From Helicobacter kayseriensis (GTDB lineage Bacteria > Campylobacterota > Campylobacteria > Campylobacterales > Helicobacteraceae), in contig NZ_JAJTNB010000002.1 of assembly GCF_021300655.1 (NCBI RefSeq), positions 124,001 through 188,000 of the forward strand: DNA of 64,000 nt, in the 5' to 3' direction. The notes under the pieces are model-generated. The model was given only the letters and a program-made list of their open reading frames with translations, had not been told where the DNA came from and did not search any database. Positions within the stretch are counted from its first letter, which is position 1; every line of letters begins with the position of its first letter. A program made the translations under genes and the position numbers. This document shows positions 53,319-62,857 of the stretch, piece after piece.

Positions 53319-53834
53319 CTACTCCTTATCGCTTAGTTGATTGTATTCTTCTCCTGCTTCTCCAAGCAAGATTTTTTTGCCATCTTCAAGTATTTTAAAG
53401 GGTGGGATTGTCATGGGTTTAGGAGGAGGGGTTCCAGGGGCGTTGATTCCTGATGAGTTAAATCTTCCACCATGGCAAGCGCAGAGAAATTCTTTTTTGT
53501 TGGCATCATATCCTGGGATGCATCCAAGATGAGTGCAGACTTGAATCCCGATTGTATAAATTGCATCACCAATTTGAAAATTTCTTTTTCCTAAAAAGTT
53601 TTGTGCATCCGCATCATTTTTTGCCATCCTTAGGATATAAACAGGTTTCTTTCTCCACTCAACTGTCATCATTTCACCCTCTTGCAGAGAGGAAATATCT
53701 ACCGTCGTGAAGCCGGCAGATACGACATTAGGGAGTGGATCCCAAGTTCTCTTCATGGCAACAAGTGAAGCAGCAGCACCTAAAGCCGCTCCTCCACCTA
53801 GAGCCATGCCGATAAAATCTCTTCTTTTATTCAT
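53319..53834 (-). CDS. petA: Rieske iron-sulfur subunit of the bc1 complex
   Basis: The 171-residue precursor starts at the ATG 53834, giving NKRRDFIGMALGGG, a twin-arginine export and anchor signal. An upstream in-frame start would add 16 residues without a binding site. The 2Fe-2S ligands are C100 and H102 in CTHLGC, and C118 and H121 in CACHGG, with C105 and C120 as the disulfide pair. It heads the petABC operon. Confidence 0.96.
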   Translation of the reverse strand: MNKRRDFIGMALGGGAALGAAASLVAMKRTWDPLPNVVSAGFTTVDISSLQEGEMMTVEWRKKPVYILRMAKNDADAQNFLGKRNFQIGDAIYTIGIQVCTHLGCIPGYDANKKEFLCACHGGRFNSSGINAPGTPPPKPMTIPPFKILEDGKKILLGEAGEEYNQLSDKE

Positions 53835-53953
53835 CCTTGATACTCCTTTTGTGTTATTTCTTGTCGTAAATATTTCGGACAAAACTGAAGATTATAGTTT
53901 AAAAATCGATTGAATGAGACAGAACAATAAAAATTTTGAAATACAAAATTTTG

Positions 53954-53959
53954 TAGAAT
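53954..53959 (+). promoter_or_regulatory. Candidate -10 for nadE, next to a palindrome
   Basis: TAGAAT lies 65 bases before nadE and directly follows the palindrome CAAAATTTTG (53944-53953). The 140-base gap to petA must hold divergent promoters, so the palindrome could be an operator, but nothing more supports that. Confidence 0.35.
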
Positions 53960-54024
53960 CTTTCTCAATTCACAATCTAGAGGATAAGAGAGATTTAAAG
54001 ATTTACTTTTAGGGAGAGTGTAAG

Positions 54025-54834
54025 ATGAGCAGAGAGATGAGGATTCTCAAAGAAGAAATGATTGATTTTTTGAAAAGTGAAGTAAAAGAGAAAGGGTTTG
54101 AACGCGTTATTTTTGGATTGAGTGGAGGGATTGATAGCGCTGTTGTGGCTTTTGTATGTAAAGAAGCATTTGGAAGCAATGCAAAAGCTCTTCTAATGCC
54201 TTCTTTGAGAGGATCTCAAGAGAATTTTGAAGATGCAAAAATATTAACAGAGTTGCTTAAGATTCCTTATGAAATTATTCCTCTTGAGCCTTATGAAAGA
54301 GTGTTTGGATCATATGAAGAGATAGATCAATTGCGATATGGAAATTTTTGCGCTAGGACTAGAATGATGCTTTTGTATGATCGCTCCCAGAGGGATCGTT
54401 CGCTTGTTGTCGGGACAAGCAATAAGAGTGAATTGATGTTGGGATATGGGACAATTTATGGAGATTTGGCCTGTGCGATTAATCCAATTGGAGATTTATT
54501 CAAAACTGAAATTTTTGAACTTGCAAGGTTTTTGCAAGTTCCAGAAAAGATTATCTGTAAGGCGCCAAGTGCTGATTTATACGAGGGGCAAAGTGATGAG
54601 AAAGAAATAGGGCTTTCTTATGATGAAATTGATTCTATCTTGAGAAAAATAGATTATAAAAATTTAAATTGTTCTAATTTAAATTTAGTTCTTGATACAA
54701 TGCAAGGGAAACATTCTAAAAAAAATTTAGGAAAGATACTTGATCGGATATGGAAAAACAAATTTAAAACACAAAACATAAAAATTTTTAGACATGGAGG
54801 ATCGGATGATAAAGAGCATCCCATTTTTTCTTGA
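54025..54834 (+). CDS. nadE: NAD+ synthetase
   Basis: The 269-residue synthetase amidates nicotinic acid adenine dinucleotide using ammonia (no glutaminase domain). The ATP pyrophosphatase loop is GLSGGIDSAV (about 33-42). RTRMMLLYDRSQRDRSLVVGTSNKSELMLGYGTIYGD is the conserved centre, and KAPSADLYEGQSDEKEIGLSYDEID the flexible loop. The DegT-like gene begins inside its 3' end. In H. pylori nadE directly precedes lpxK; here a gene is inserted between them. Confidence 0.96.
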   Translation: MSREMRILKEEMIDFLKSEVKEKGFERVIFGLSGGIDSAVVAFVCKEAFGSNAKALLMPSLRGSQENFEDAKILTELLKIPYEIIPLEPYERVFGSYEEIDQLRYGNFCARTRMMLLYDRSQRDRSLVVGTSNKSELMLGYGTIYGDLACAINPIGDLFKTEIFELARFLQVPEKIICKAPSADLYEGQSDEKEIGLSYDEIDSILRKIDYKNLNCSNLNLVLDTMQGKHSKKNLGKILDRIWKNKFKTQNIKIFRHGGSDDKEHPIFS

Positions 54835-55975
54835 ATTTTTTCAGGAGGAAGACTTACGAAATCTATCTGATGTGGTTAGAAAGCACTCAAATCTAAGCAC
54901 TGATTGGGGGTATATGCTTGGTGATCGTGAAAAGTGTATTGAAAAGTATGAAGAGGAGATCATCAAAATTACAAGATCTAAATATGCAATTGCGACTCAA
55001 GCTGATCATTGCGCTCTTTTGCTTGCTTTTAGAGCCCTTGGTTTAAAAAGAAATCATCGTGTGATTTGTTCAATTTATTGTCATCCTATGGTTCCAGAAT
55101 GTATTCGTTTGTTTGATGCGGAGCCATTGTTTGTAGATATTGATCCTTCGACACTAGCAATGCTTCCTGAGCAATGTGAGGAATTACTTGAAAATGGAGC
55201 AAGAGATCGAATAAAAGCTATTGTTGTTTCTCATGTTGGCGGATTGACGAATATGGACCCCTTTCATAAGATGAAAGAAAAGTATCATGTCAATATTATT
55301 GAAGACTTGAGCTATTCTTTGGGGCTGATGAATTCTAGTGGGGTTCATGCGGGAATTGATTTGCAGACAGATTTTGCAATTGTTTCTCGTTTTTCTGGTT
55401 TTCTTAGGAGGCTGTCTAGCTGTTCAACGCTTTTGACAAGCAATGGGGAATTGGCAAAAAAATGTCGTCGACTGCGATATCACTCTATGGTGAGAGATTC
55501 AGTCAATAATAGTATTTTTTATGATATTACAGATTTGACATTGGAATACAACCCAAGCATTTTTGACTTAAATGTTGCAACACTAGCAGTTAGAAGAAAC
55601 CAAGAGGCTATCAAAAGAAGAGCGCAAATTGCAATGCGTTATCGTGAAGCATTGCAAGATATCAAAGGTGTCAAGTTTTTAAAACAAGATTTGGAAACTG
55701 TTCATGCAATTTGTTTTATCTTCTTTGAGAGGGGAAGGGATCAAATTGCTAATTATTTATCTGAGAGGGGAATTGGGGTGCGTCTGCCCTATGTTCCTTT
55801 TAATCTTTTGAGTTTTCACCAAAACAAAAGCTTTTTAAAGGTGACGCAATATCCAAATGCTTTGGATGTCTATCAGAGAGTTTTAGCACTGCCTTGCTAT
55901 CTTGGAATGACTGATGAAGATGTGGATTATGTTGTTGCTACACTTCAAGCTATTCTGAAAGATGAGAATTTTTAA
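54806..55975 (+). CDS. DegT/DnrJ-fold aminotransferase-like protein lacking the PLP lysine
   Basis: The 389-residue protein aligns along its length with DegT/DnrJ/EryC1/StrS sugar aminotransferases, for example IIEDLSYSLGL and DFAIVSRFSGFLRRLSS...TLLTSN. At the place where the family has the Schiff-base lysine (SFHxxKxLTTGEGG) this protein has F199, followed by L-R-R, and no lysine nearby. It is therefore unlikely to bind PLP as an aldimine; a dehydratase or regulatory role is possible. The start ATG 54806 follows GGAGG and lies inside nadE. lpxK starts directly after its stop. Confidence 0.75.
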   Translation: MIKSIPFFLEFFQEEDLRNLSDVVRKHSNLSTDWGYMLGDREKCIEKYEEEIIKITRSKYAIATQADHCALLLAFRALGLKRNHRVICSIYCHPMVPECIRLFDAEPLFVDIDPSTLAMLPEQCEELLENGARDRIKAIVVSHVGGLTNMDPFHKMKEKYHVNIIEDLSYSLGLMNSSGVHAGIDLQTDFAIVSRFSGFLRRLSSCSTLLTSNGELAKKCRRLRYHSMVRDSVNNSIFYDITDLTLEYNPSIFDLNVATLAVRRNQEAIKRRAQIAMRYREALQDIKGVKFLKQDLETVHAICFIFFERGRDQIANYLSERGIGVRLPYVPFNLLSFHQNKSFLKVTQYPNALDVYQRVLALPCYLGMTDEDVDYVVATLQAILKDENF

Positions 55976-56890
55976 TTGCGACTAATTGATCGTTACTTTT
56001 ATAAGCCTACATGGTGGCAGAAGATTATTATTTTTCTTCTGTTGCCATTATCTTTTTTTTATTGTCTGATTGCGTTTTTGAAGCGTAAATTTCTTTTTCA
56101 AACTGATTTTGGAATCCCAATTGTAAGTGTAGGGAATCTTGTTGTTGGAGGTAGTGGAAAAACCCCTTTTATCTTAGAAATGGCCAAATTTTTTCCTCAT
56201 TACAAAATTGCAATTGTCTCGCGAGGATATAAACGTAGAAGCAAGGGGCTTGTTGTGGTTTCAGATCAGGGAAAGATTCTGTGTCCACAAGAAGATGCTG
56301 GAGATGAGCCGTTTTTGATGGCTAAAAGTGTTAAGAATGCAAGTGTTATTGTTTGTAAAAAGCGCAAAGAGGCAATCTTGAAGGCAAAAGAAATGGGGTG
56401 TGAGATGATATTTTTAGATGATGGATTTCGATTCAATTATAAAAAACTCAATGTTGTCTTAAAACCCAAGCTAGAACCTTATTATCCTTTTTGTTTGCCA
56501 AGTGGTATGTATCGCGAATGGAGGGGATCATATAGAGAGGCTGATTTGGTAGTGCAAGAGGGGATTGATTATGCGCGAGAGGTGAGTGTAAAAAATCCAA
56601 GTGAGAGAATGTTGTTGCTAACTGCTATAGCCAATCCATCAAGATTGGATGAGTTTTTGCCTTCTGTTGTGGGGAAGATTTATTATGCAGATCATGCGCG
56701 ATTTGATTTTGATGAACTGAAGAAAAAAATACAGGATTTAAAAGCCTCTAGTTTGCTTGTTACCTCAAAAGATTTGGTCAAGCTTGAAGATTTTGATTTC
56801 CCTATAAGTGTTCTTGAGTTAAGATTAAAGATCGATCAGCAGATTATTGATCAGATTCAGACCTATGTCAAAGGAGAAAAAGATGCTTAA
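55976..56890 (+). CDS. lpxK: Tetraacyldisaccharide 4'-kinase
   Basis: LpxK phosphorylates the lipid A disaccharide at the inner membrane. The 304-residue protein has a membrane-associated N-terminal helix, the P-loop VGNLVVGGSGKTPF (52-65), IAIVSRGYKR and the Asp motif LDDGFRFNYK. It starts at TTG 55976 immediately after the DegT-like stop and overlaps bcp by eight bases. Confidence 0.95.
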   Translation: MRLIDRYFYKPTWWQKIIIFLLLPLSFFYCLIAFLKRKFLFQTDFGIPIVSVGNLVVGGSGKTPFILEMAKFFPHYKIAIVSRGYKRRSKGLVVVSDQGKILCPQEDAGDEPFLMAKSVKNASVIVCKKRKEAILKAKEMGCEMIFLDDGFRFNYKKLNVVLKPKLEPYYPFCLPSGMYREWRGSYREADLVVQEGIDYAREVSVKNPSERMLLLTAIANPSRLDEFLPSVVGKIYYADHARFDFDELKKKIQDLKASSLLVTSKDLVKLEDFDFPISVLELRLKIDQQIIDQIQTYVKGEKDA

Positions 56891-57374
56891 GCAAGGAGAT
56901 CAAGCTCCACATTTTGCACTTCCCAATCAAGATGGGATTGAGGTAGCATTGAATGATTTGTTGGGGCGTGTATTAGTGCTTTATTTTTATCCTAAGGATA
57001 ATACTTCAGGCTGTTCTTTGGAAGCTCAGGATTTTACTGCGTTGTTGGAAGAATTTGACTTGAATGGAGCAAGTATTGTGGGAATTAGTCCAGATAGTCA
57101 AAAAAGTCATAAACGCTTTATAGAAAACAAGCAACTTCAGATCATGCTTTTGAGTGATCAAGAAAAGGTTGTGGCATCTAAATATGGAGCTTTTGGAGAA
57201 AAGAAGCTTTATGGGAAGACTTATGAGGGAATCATCCGATCTACTTTTATTATTGGAGAAGATGGAAAGATTTTAGAGACCTTTTATAATGTCAAGGCCA
57301 AAGGGCATGCTCAAAAGGTGCTTGAGCGTTTGAAAGAATTAAAAGGAAAATCAGGCGAGGAAAAGAGGAGTTAG
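56883..57374 (+). CDS. bcp: Thioredoxin-dependent peroxiredoxin Bcp, one-Cys form
   Basis: Bcp reduces hydrogen and lipid peroxides. The 163-residue protein has the peroxidatic cysteine C44 in [14 protein letters not shown], where the usual T/P context is changed (TSGC), and the conserved Arg in IIRSTFIIG. No second cysteine is present, so recycling must use thioredoxin or another thiol without an internal disulfide. The ATG at 56883 lies within lpxK. Its TAG stop shares bases with the convergent mnmA stop. Confidence 0.92.
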   Translation: MLKQGDQAPHFALPNQDGIEVALNDLLGRVLVLYFYPKDNTSGCSLEAQDFTALLEEFDLNGASIVGISPDSQKSHKRFIENKQLQIMLLSDQEKVVASKYGAFGEKKLYGKTYEGIIRSTFIIGEDGKILETFYNVKAKGHAQKVLERLKELKGKSGEEKRS

Positions 57375-58396
57375 ATAATCACTCCTCCTCCTAACACGCA
57401 TTCTCCATCATAAACAACAAGTGCCTGACCTTTTGCGACACCAAAAACATCCTCTGTTAATTCTGCAGCGATGATTCCATCTTGAAGTGTAACTTTTGCT
57501 GAGGTTTTTGTGCTTCGATAGCGAATCTTGACTTCATAGTTTCCATCTTGGAAATTCACTAAGCTTTTGTTGATGGCTTTGATGGTTTTAATTGCAAGGT
57601 CTTCTTTTTTTCCAACAATGATTTCATTTTTTTGTGCATCAATTCCTAAAACATAATGTGGTTCAAGTGCTCCTTTGACGCTAAAGCCTTTGCGCTTACC
57701 GATTGTGTATTGCATATAGCCTTTGTGCTCTCCTACTGCGTTTCCATTAATATCTCGAACAATTCCCTTTTTTTCTACTTCAAGCGTTTTTTTGAGAATG
57801 TCAATATAGTCTGTTTCTACAAAGCAAATTTCTTGTGATTCTTTGTAGGTTTCAAGACTTCCAAGCCAAGGCATTGCTTCAAAAGCTTCTTTTTTTACAT
57901 CCACCTTTAGATAGTCTCCAAGCGGAAAAATGAGAGAATCGATGGCTTGTTGGGAAATTGCATACAAAAAATAACTTTGATCTTTGCTAGGATCTCTAGC
58001 TTCTCTAATGCACTTAATTCCATTTACTTCTTGGATGCGCGCATAATGTCCTGTAGCAATCTTTTCACATCCCATCTCAAGAGCTTTTTGAAGAGCTAGT
58101 CCAAATTTCATTAAAGGATTGCAAAGCGCGCAAGGATTGGGTGTCTCTCCTCTTTGATATGAGGCAATAAATTCATTGTAAACTTTTTCTTTAAATTCTT
58201 TTTGTGCATCAATCACTTGAAACTCAAATCCTAAATTTTGCGAGACCTTGATGCAGTTTTGGATAAAAATCTGATGCTTTTCTTCTTTGTCATGTAATTT
58301 AAGATAGATTCCAAGGACTTCATATCCTGCTTTTTTGAGAAGATAAGCACAATATGAGCTATCTACGCCCCCACTCATTAATAATGCAACTTTCAT
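57371..58396 (-). CDS. mnmA: tRNA-specific 2-thiouridylase
   Basis: MnmA makes s2U34 in Glu, Gln and Lys tRNAs. The 341-residue protein starts at ATG 58396, giving [20 protein letters not shown] with the PP-loop. The catalytic Cys pair is in [14 protein letters not shown] (about 95) and SQEICFVE (about 195), and GKRKGFSV marks the C-terminal domain. It is a lone minus-strand gene between bcp and purA. Confidence 0.95.
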   Translation of the reverse strand: MKVALLMSGGVDSSYCAYLLKKAGYEVLGIYLKLHDKEEKHQIFIQNCIKVSQNLGFEFQVIDAQKEFKEKVYNEFIASYQRGETPNPCALCNPLMKFGLALQKALEMGCEKIATGHYARIQEVNGIKCIREARDPSKDQSYFLYAISQQAIDSLIFPLGDYLKVDVKKEAFEAMPWLGSLETYKESQEICFVETDYIDILKKTLEVEKKGIVRDINGNAVGEHKGYMQYTIGKRKGFSVKGALEPHYVLGIDAQKNEIIVGKKEDLAIKTIKAINKSLVNFQDGNYEVKIRYRSTKTSAKVTLQDGIIAAELTEDVFGVAKGQALVVYDGECVLGGGVII

Positions 58397-58487
58397 ATTT
58401 TTTAAGATCCTTTTTGAAGTATAAGGTTTAATATTTTTTATCTTCAAATTTTACAGAGAAAATTTTAAATCATGGAGGTGATTATTT

Positions 58488-58493
58488 TATAAT
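58488..58493 (+). promoter_or_regulatory. -10 element of the purA promoter
   Basis: A perfect TATAAT lies 37 bases before the purA ATG in the divergent mnmA-purA gap. GGAGG follows near the start codon. Confidence 0.7.
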
Positions 58494-58508
58494 CTCGGGT
58501 TTGATTAG

Positions 58509-60193
<1,685 letters not shown>

Positions 60194-60207
<14 letters not shown>

Positions 60208-60832
60208 ATTGATTTTAATGTTTTGTATTGCTGGACTTATGGCCAATGAAGAGCATTTAAATCAAGAAATCGGTGAAGATAAAATTTTGGAATGCAATTT
60301 AATTTTTGAATCAAGAAAAGAAGAAATCGAAGCACAACTTAAAAAACTTGAAGAACAGCAACAATCCCTTTTGATCTTGCAAAATGCAACAGAAGATGTT
60401 TTGAAGGAGAGACAGGAAGCTTTAGATCAAAGATATCAAGAGTTAGAAAGAGATAAAGTTGCTTTTGAAGAGCAGAAGAAGCAATATGAGCAAGAGCAAA
60501 AACAAAGAGAGGAAGATCTTCAAAAACAACAAGAGCAAAAAACCAAAGAAATTGCAGATTTGATACAAAAAAATGAAGAATTGCTTCAAGAAATTAAGAG
60601 GGAAAGAAAAAGCAAGCTTGTTGAAACTTATAGCAAAATGAAAGATTCAAAGGCTGCTCAGATTTTGGAATCAATGCCTATTGATGATGTTGTCGGGATT
60701 TTAGGAAGTATGGAGACAAAACTTGTGGGGAAGATTCTAGCAAAAATGAATGCACAAAAGGCTGCAGAAATCACATTGGCAATTCAAAAGGATGGACAGC
60801 ACAAGACTTTGCCACAAACGCAAGAAGAGTGA
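60194..60832 (+). CDS. MotE-like periplasmic flagellar chaperone
   Basis: The 212-residue protein starts at ATG 60194 with a signal peptide (MKRFKLILMFCIAGLMAN). A long coiled coil (about 45-145) follows, then a MgtE-N/FliG-like helical domain with AAQILESMPIDDVVGILGSM and KAAEITLAIQ. This is the layout of MotE, which stabilises MotC/stator assembly in other bacteria. It overlaps the FliJ-like gene by 14 bases. The exact partner in Helicobacter is not shown here. Confidence 0.65.
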
Positions 60833-60838
60833 TTGTGT

Positions 60839-60844
60839 TATAAT
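60839..60844 (+). promoter_or_regulatory. -10 element of the aroQ operon
   Basis: A perfect TATAAT preceded by TG-like GTGT lies 32 bases before the aroQ ATG and just after the MotE-like stop. It marks a new transcription unit. Confidence 0.7.
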
Positions 60845-60876
60845 CCATTTTAAAATGCATGCAAAAGGAAATCAAT

Positions 60877-61350
60877 ATGAAAGTTTTAGTTATTCAAGGA
60901 CCAAATCTTAATATTCTGGGGCACAGAGATCCAAGAATCTATGGAAATGTTACTTTAGAGCAAATTCATCAAAATATGCAAGATATGGCAAAACAAAATG
61001 AAATAGAGCTCGAGTTCTTTCAAAGCAATTTTGAAGGAGAAATCATTGATAAGCTTCAAGAATGTATTGGTGGAGAATATCAGGGTGTGATTATCAATCC
61101 TGCAGCATATGCTCATACTTCTATTGCAATTGCTGATGCAATCGCATCGTGCGGAGTGCCATGTGTTGAGGTACATTTAAGCAATATTTTTGCTAGAGAG
61201 GATTATCGAAGCAAAAGTTACACAGGAGCAGTGAGCGCTGGAGTAATCTCTGGATTTGGAGCCTTTGGTTATCATTTGGCATTGATTTCGCTCTTTCAGA
61301 TTATGAAAGAAATTAAAGCATTGGCTGATGCACAACAAAAACAAGCTTAA
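60877..61350 (+). CDS. aroQ: Type II 3-dehydroquinate dehydratase
   Basis: AroQ converts 3-dehydroquinate to 3-dehydroshikimate in the aromatic pathway. The 157-residue type II enzyme has GPNLNILGHRDPRIYG with the catalytic Tyr, the FQSNFEGEIID loop, NPAAYAHTSIAIADAI with the catalytic His, and EVHLSNIFARE. The start ATG 60877 follows AAGGAAA. It overlaps pepQ by 23 bases. Confidence 0.97.
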   Translation: MKVLVIQGPNLNILGHRDPRIYGNVTLEQIHQNMQDMAKQNEIELEFFQSNFEGEIIDKLQECIGGEYQGVIINPAAYAHTSIAIADAIASCGVPCVEVHLSNIFAREDYRSKSYTGAVSAGVISGFGAFGYHLALISLFQIMKEIKALADAQQKQA

Positions 61351-62377
61351 TTCTCCCTATCTTTTAAATACTGAGAGTGCTCAATATTATGAGTGCTCTT
61401 ATTCTTGTGATCATGCTTTAGTTTTGGTGTGCGGAGATGAAAAGTTCTTCTTCACAGATGGCCGATATGATATTGAAGCAAGGGCTTATGTTCATCGTGG
61501 CGTTGAGGTGATTAAGGCACAAGATTTAGTTTTGAGCGTATGTCAATTTGTGATTCAAAACAAAATCTCTTCTTTGATTTATGATCCTTTATATACAAGC
61601 GTTTTGGACTTTGAAAGGATGAAGTCCTTATTGTCTGGCATTGAATTGCGGGCACAAACGAATTTTCATCAAGAGTTACGCAAAGTCAAAACAAATGAGG
61701 AGATCGAAAAAATCAGACGATCGCAAAAATTAAACAAGGAAGCATTTAAGAGATTTGCAGAATTTTTGCAAATCTCAGAAGGAAAAAACGAGAAAGAATT
61801 GCACTTTTGGGCACAAGCATTTTTATCTCAAAATGGACAGTATTCTTTGAGCTTTGATCCTATCTTTGCTTTGAATGGAAATGGGGCAAAAGCTCATGCC
61901 TTGCCCGATGAAACGAGCATTTTGCAAAAAGGCGATTGGATCTTGTTTGATGCGGGAATCAAATATGAGCGGTATTGTTCTGATATGACAAGGTGTGCAT
62001 ATTTTGATCGCGAAATTGATTTTTTTAAATCCCAAACACATAGCCATAGCGAATTTCAAAAAATTTATGAAGTTGTGAGAGAGGCTAAAGAGTATGCGAT
62101 TGAGAATCTAAGAGAGGGGATGAGGGCAAAAGAAATTGATGCCTTAGCAAGAAGTGTAATTGAAAAAAAAGGATTTGGCCAATATTTTACTCATTCGACA
62201 GGACATGGGATTGGGCTTGATATCCATGAGCTTCCACGAATTTCTCCCAAAAGCGATGAGATTGTGAGTGAGGGGATGGTATTTTCTGTTGAGCCAGGGA
62301 TTTATTTGGCTCAACAAATTGGTGTGCGCTTAGAGGATTTGGTAGTGATTAAAAATGGGAGAGCCGAAGTCTTATGA
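61328..62377 (+). CDS. pepQ: M24-family Xaa-Pro dipeptidase/aminopeptidase
   Basis: The 349-residue metallopeptidase removes or splits X-Pro dipeptides. Metal ligands are visible in LFDAGIKYERYCSDMTR (two Asp), the His in HSTGHGIGLDIHE, the Glu in VEPGIY and the Glu in GVRLEDL. The N-terminal creatinase domain (about 1-110) is present. The ATG at 61328 lies inside aroQ. The H. pylori aroQ-pepQ-folK-flhF order is conserved. Confidence 0.93.
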   Translation: MHNKNKLNSPYLLNTESAQYYECSYSCDHALVLVCGDEKFFFTDGRYDIEARAYVHRGVEVIKAQDLVLSVCQFVIQNKISSLIYDPLYTSVLDFERMKSLLSGIELRAQTNFHQELRKVKTNEEIEKIRRSQKLNKEAFKRFAEFLQISEGKNEKELHFWAQAFLSQNGQYSLSFDPIFALNGNGAKAHALPDETSILQKGDWILFDAGIKYERYCSDMTRCAYFDREIDFFKSQTHSHSEFQKIYEVVREAKEYAIENLREGMRAKEIDALARSVIEKKGFGQYFTHSTGHGIGLDIHELPRISPKSDEIVSEGMVFSVEPGIYLAQQIGVRLEDLVVIKNGRAEVL

Positions 62378-62844
62378 GAAAGTTGCTCTATAGTCGCTTT
62401 TTCCCTTTTGTTTCGCGCAAAAAATCCAAATTAAAAAATCAAGTCATGCTTGGAGTGGGTGGAAATATAGGTGATTGCTTATTTTGCTTTGAGGCTTTGT
62501 TTCGTAAAATATCTAAGGACGCTCGCTTTTGCATCCTCTCTACTTCTCCAATTTATCGCAATCCTCCGTTTGGATATGAGCAACAAAATGATTTTTTAAA
62601 TGCAACAATACAGATTGCCACATCTTGTGGAGTAACTGAGATGTTTAGAATGATTTTTTATTGGGAGAGATGTTTTGGAAGAGGCAGAAAGCGAGCTTTC
62701 AAAAATGCTCCAAGGACACTTGATGTTGATTTGTTATGGTTTAATCAATTAAAACTAAGTTGGCCATCTTTGCATTTGCCTCATCCTCAATGGCATAATC
62801 GAGAATCAGTGCTTATCCCATTGCAATTGCAAACAATCATTTAA
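62374..62844 (+). CDS. folK: 2-amino-4-hydroxy-6-hydroxymethyldihydropteridine pyrophosphokinase
   Basis: FolK makes the pterin pyrophosphate for folate synthesis. The 156-residue protein has MLGVGGNIGDCLFCFEAL, YRNPPFGYEQQNDFLNATI and RTLDVDLLWF, and ends in the HPQWHNRESVLIPLQ segment. A basic extension of about 20 residues (MRKLLYSRFFPFVSRKKSK) precedes the usual start. The ATG overlaps the pepQ stop by four bases. Confidence 0.93.
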   Translation: MRKLLYSRFFPFVSRKKSKLKNQVMLGVGGNIGDCLFCFEALFRKISKDARFCILSTSPIYRNPPFGYEQQNDFLNATIQIATSCGVTEMFRMIFYWERCFGRGRKRAFKNAPRTLDVDLLWFNQLKLSWPSLHLPHPQWHNRESVLIPLQLQTII

Positions 62845-62857
62845 GGAGCAAGGAGAA

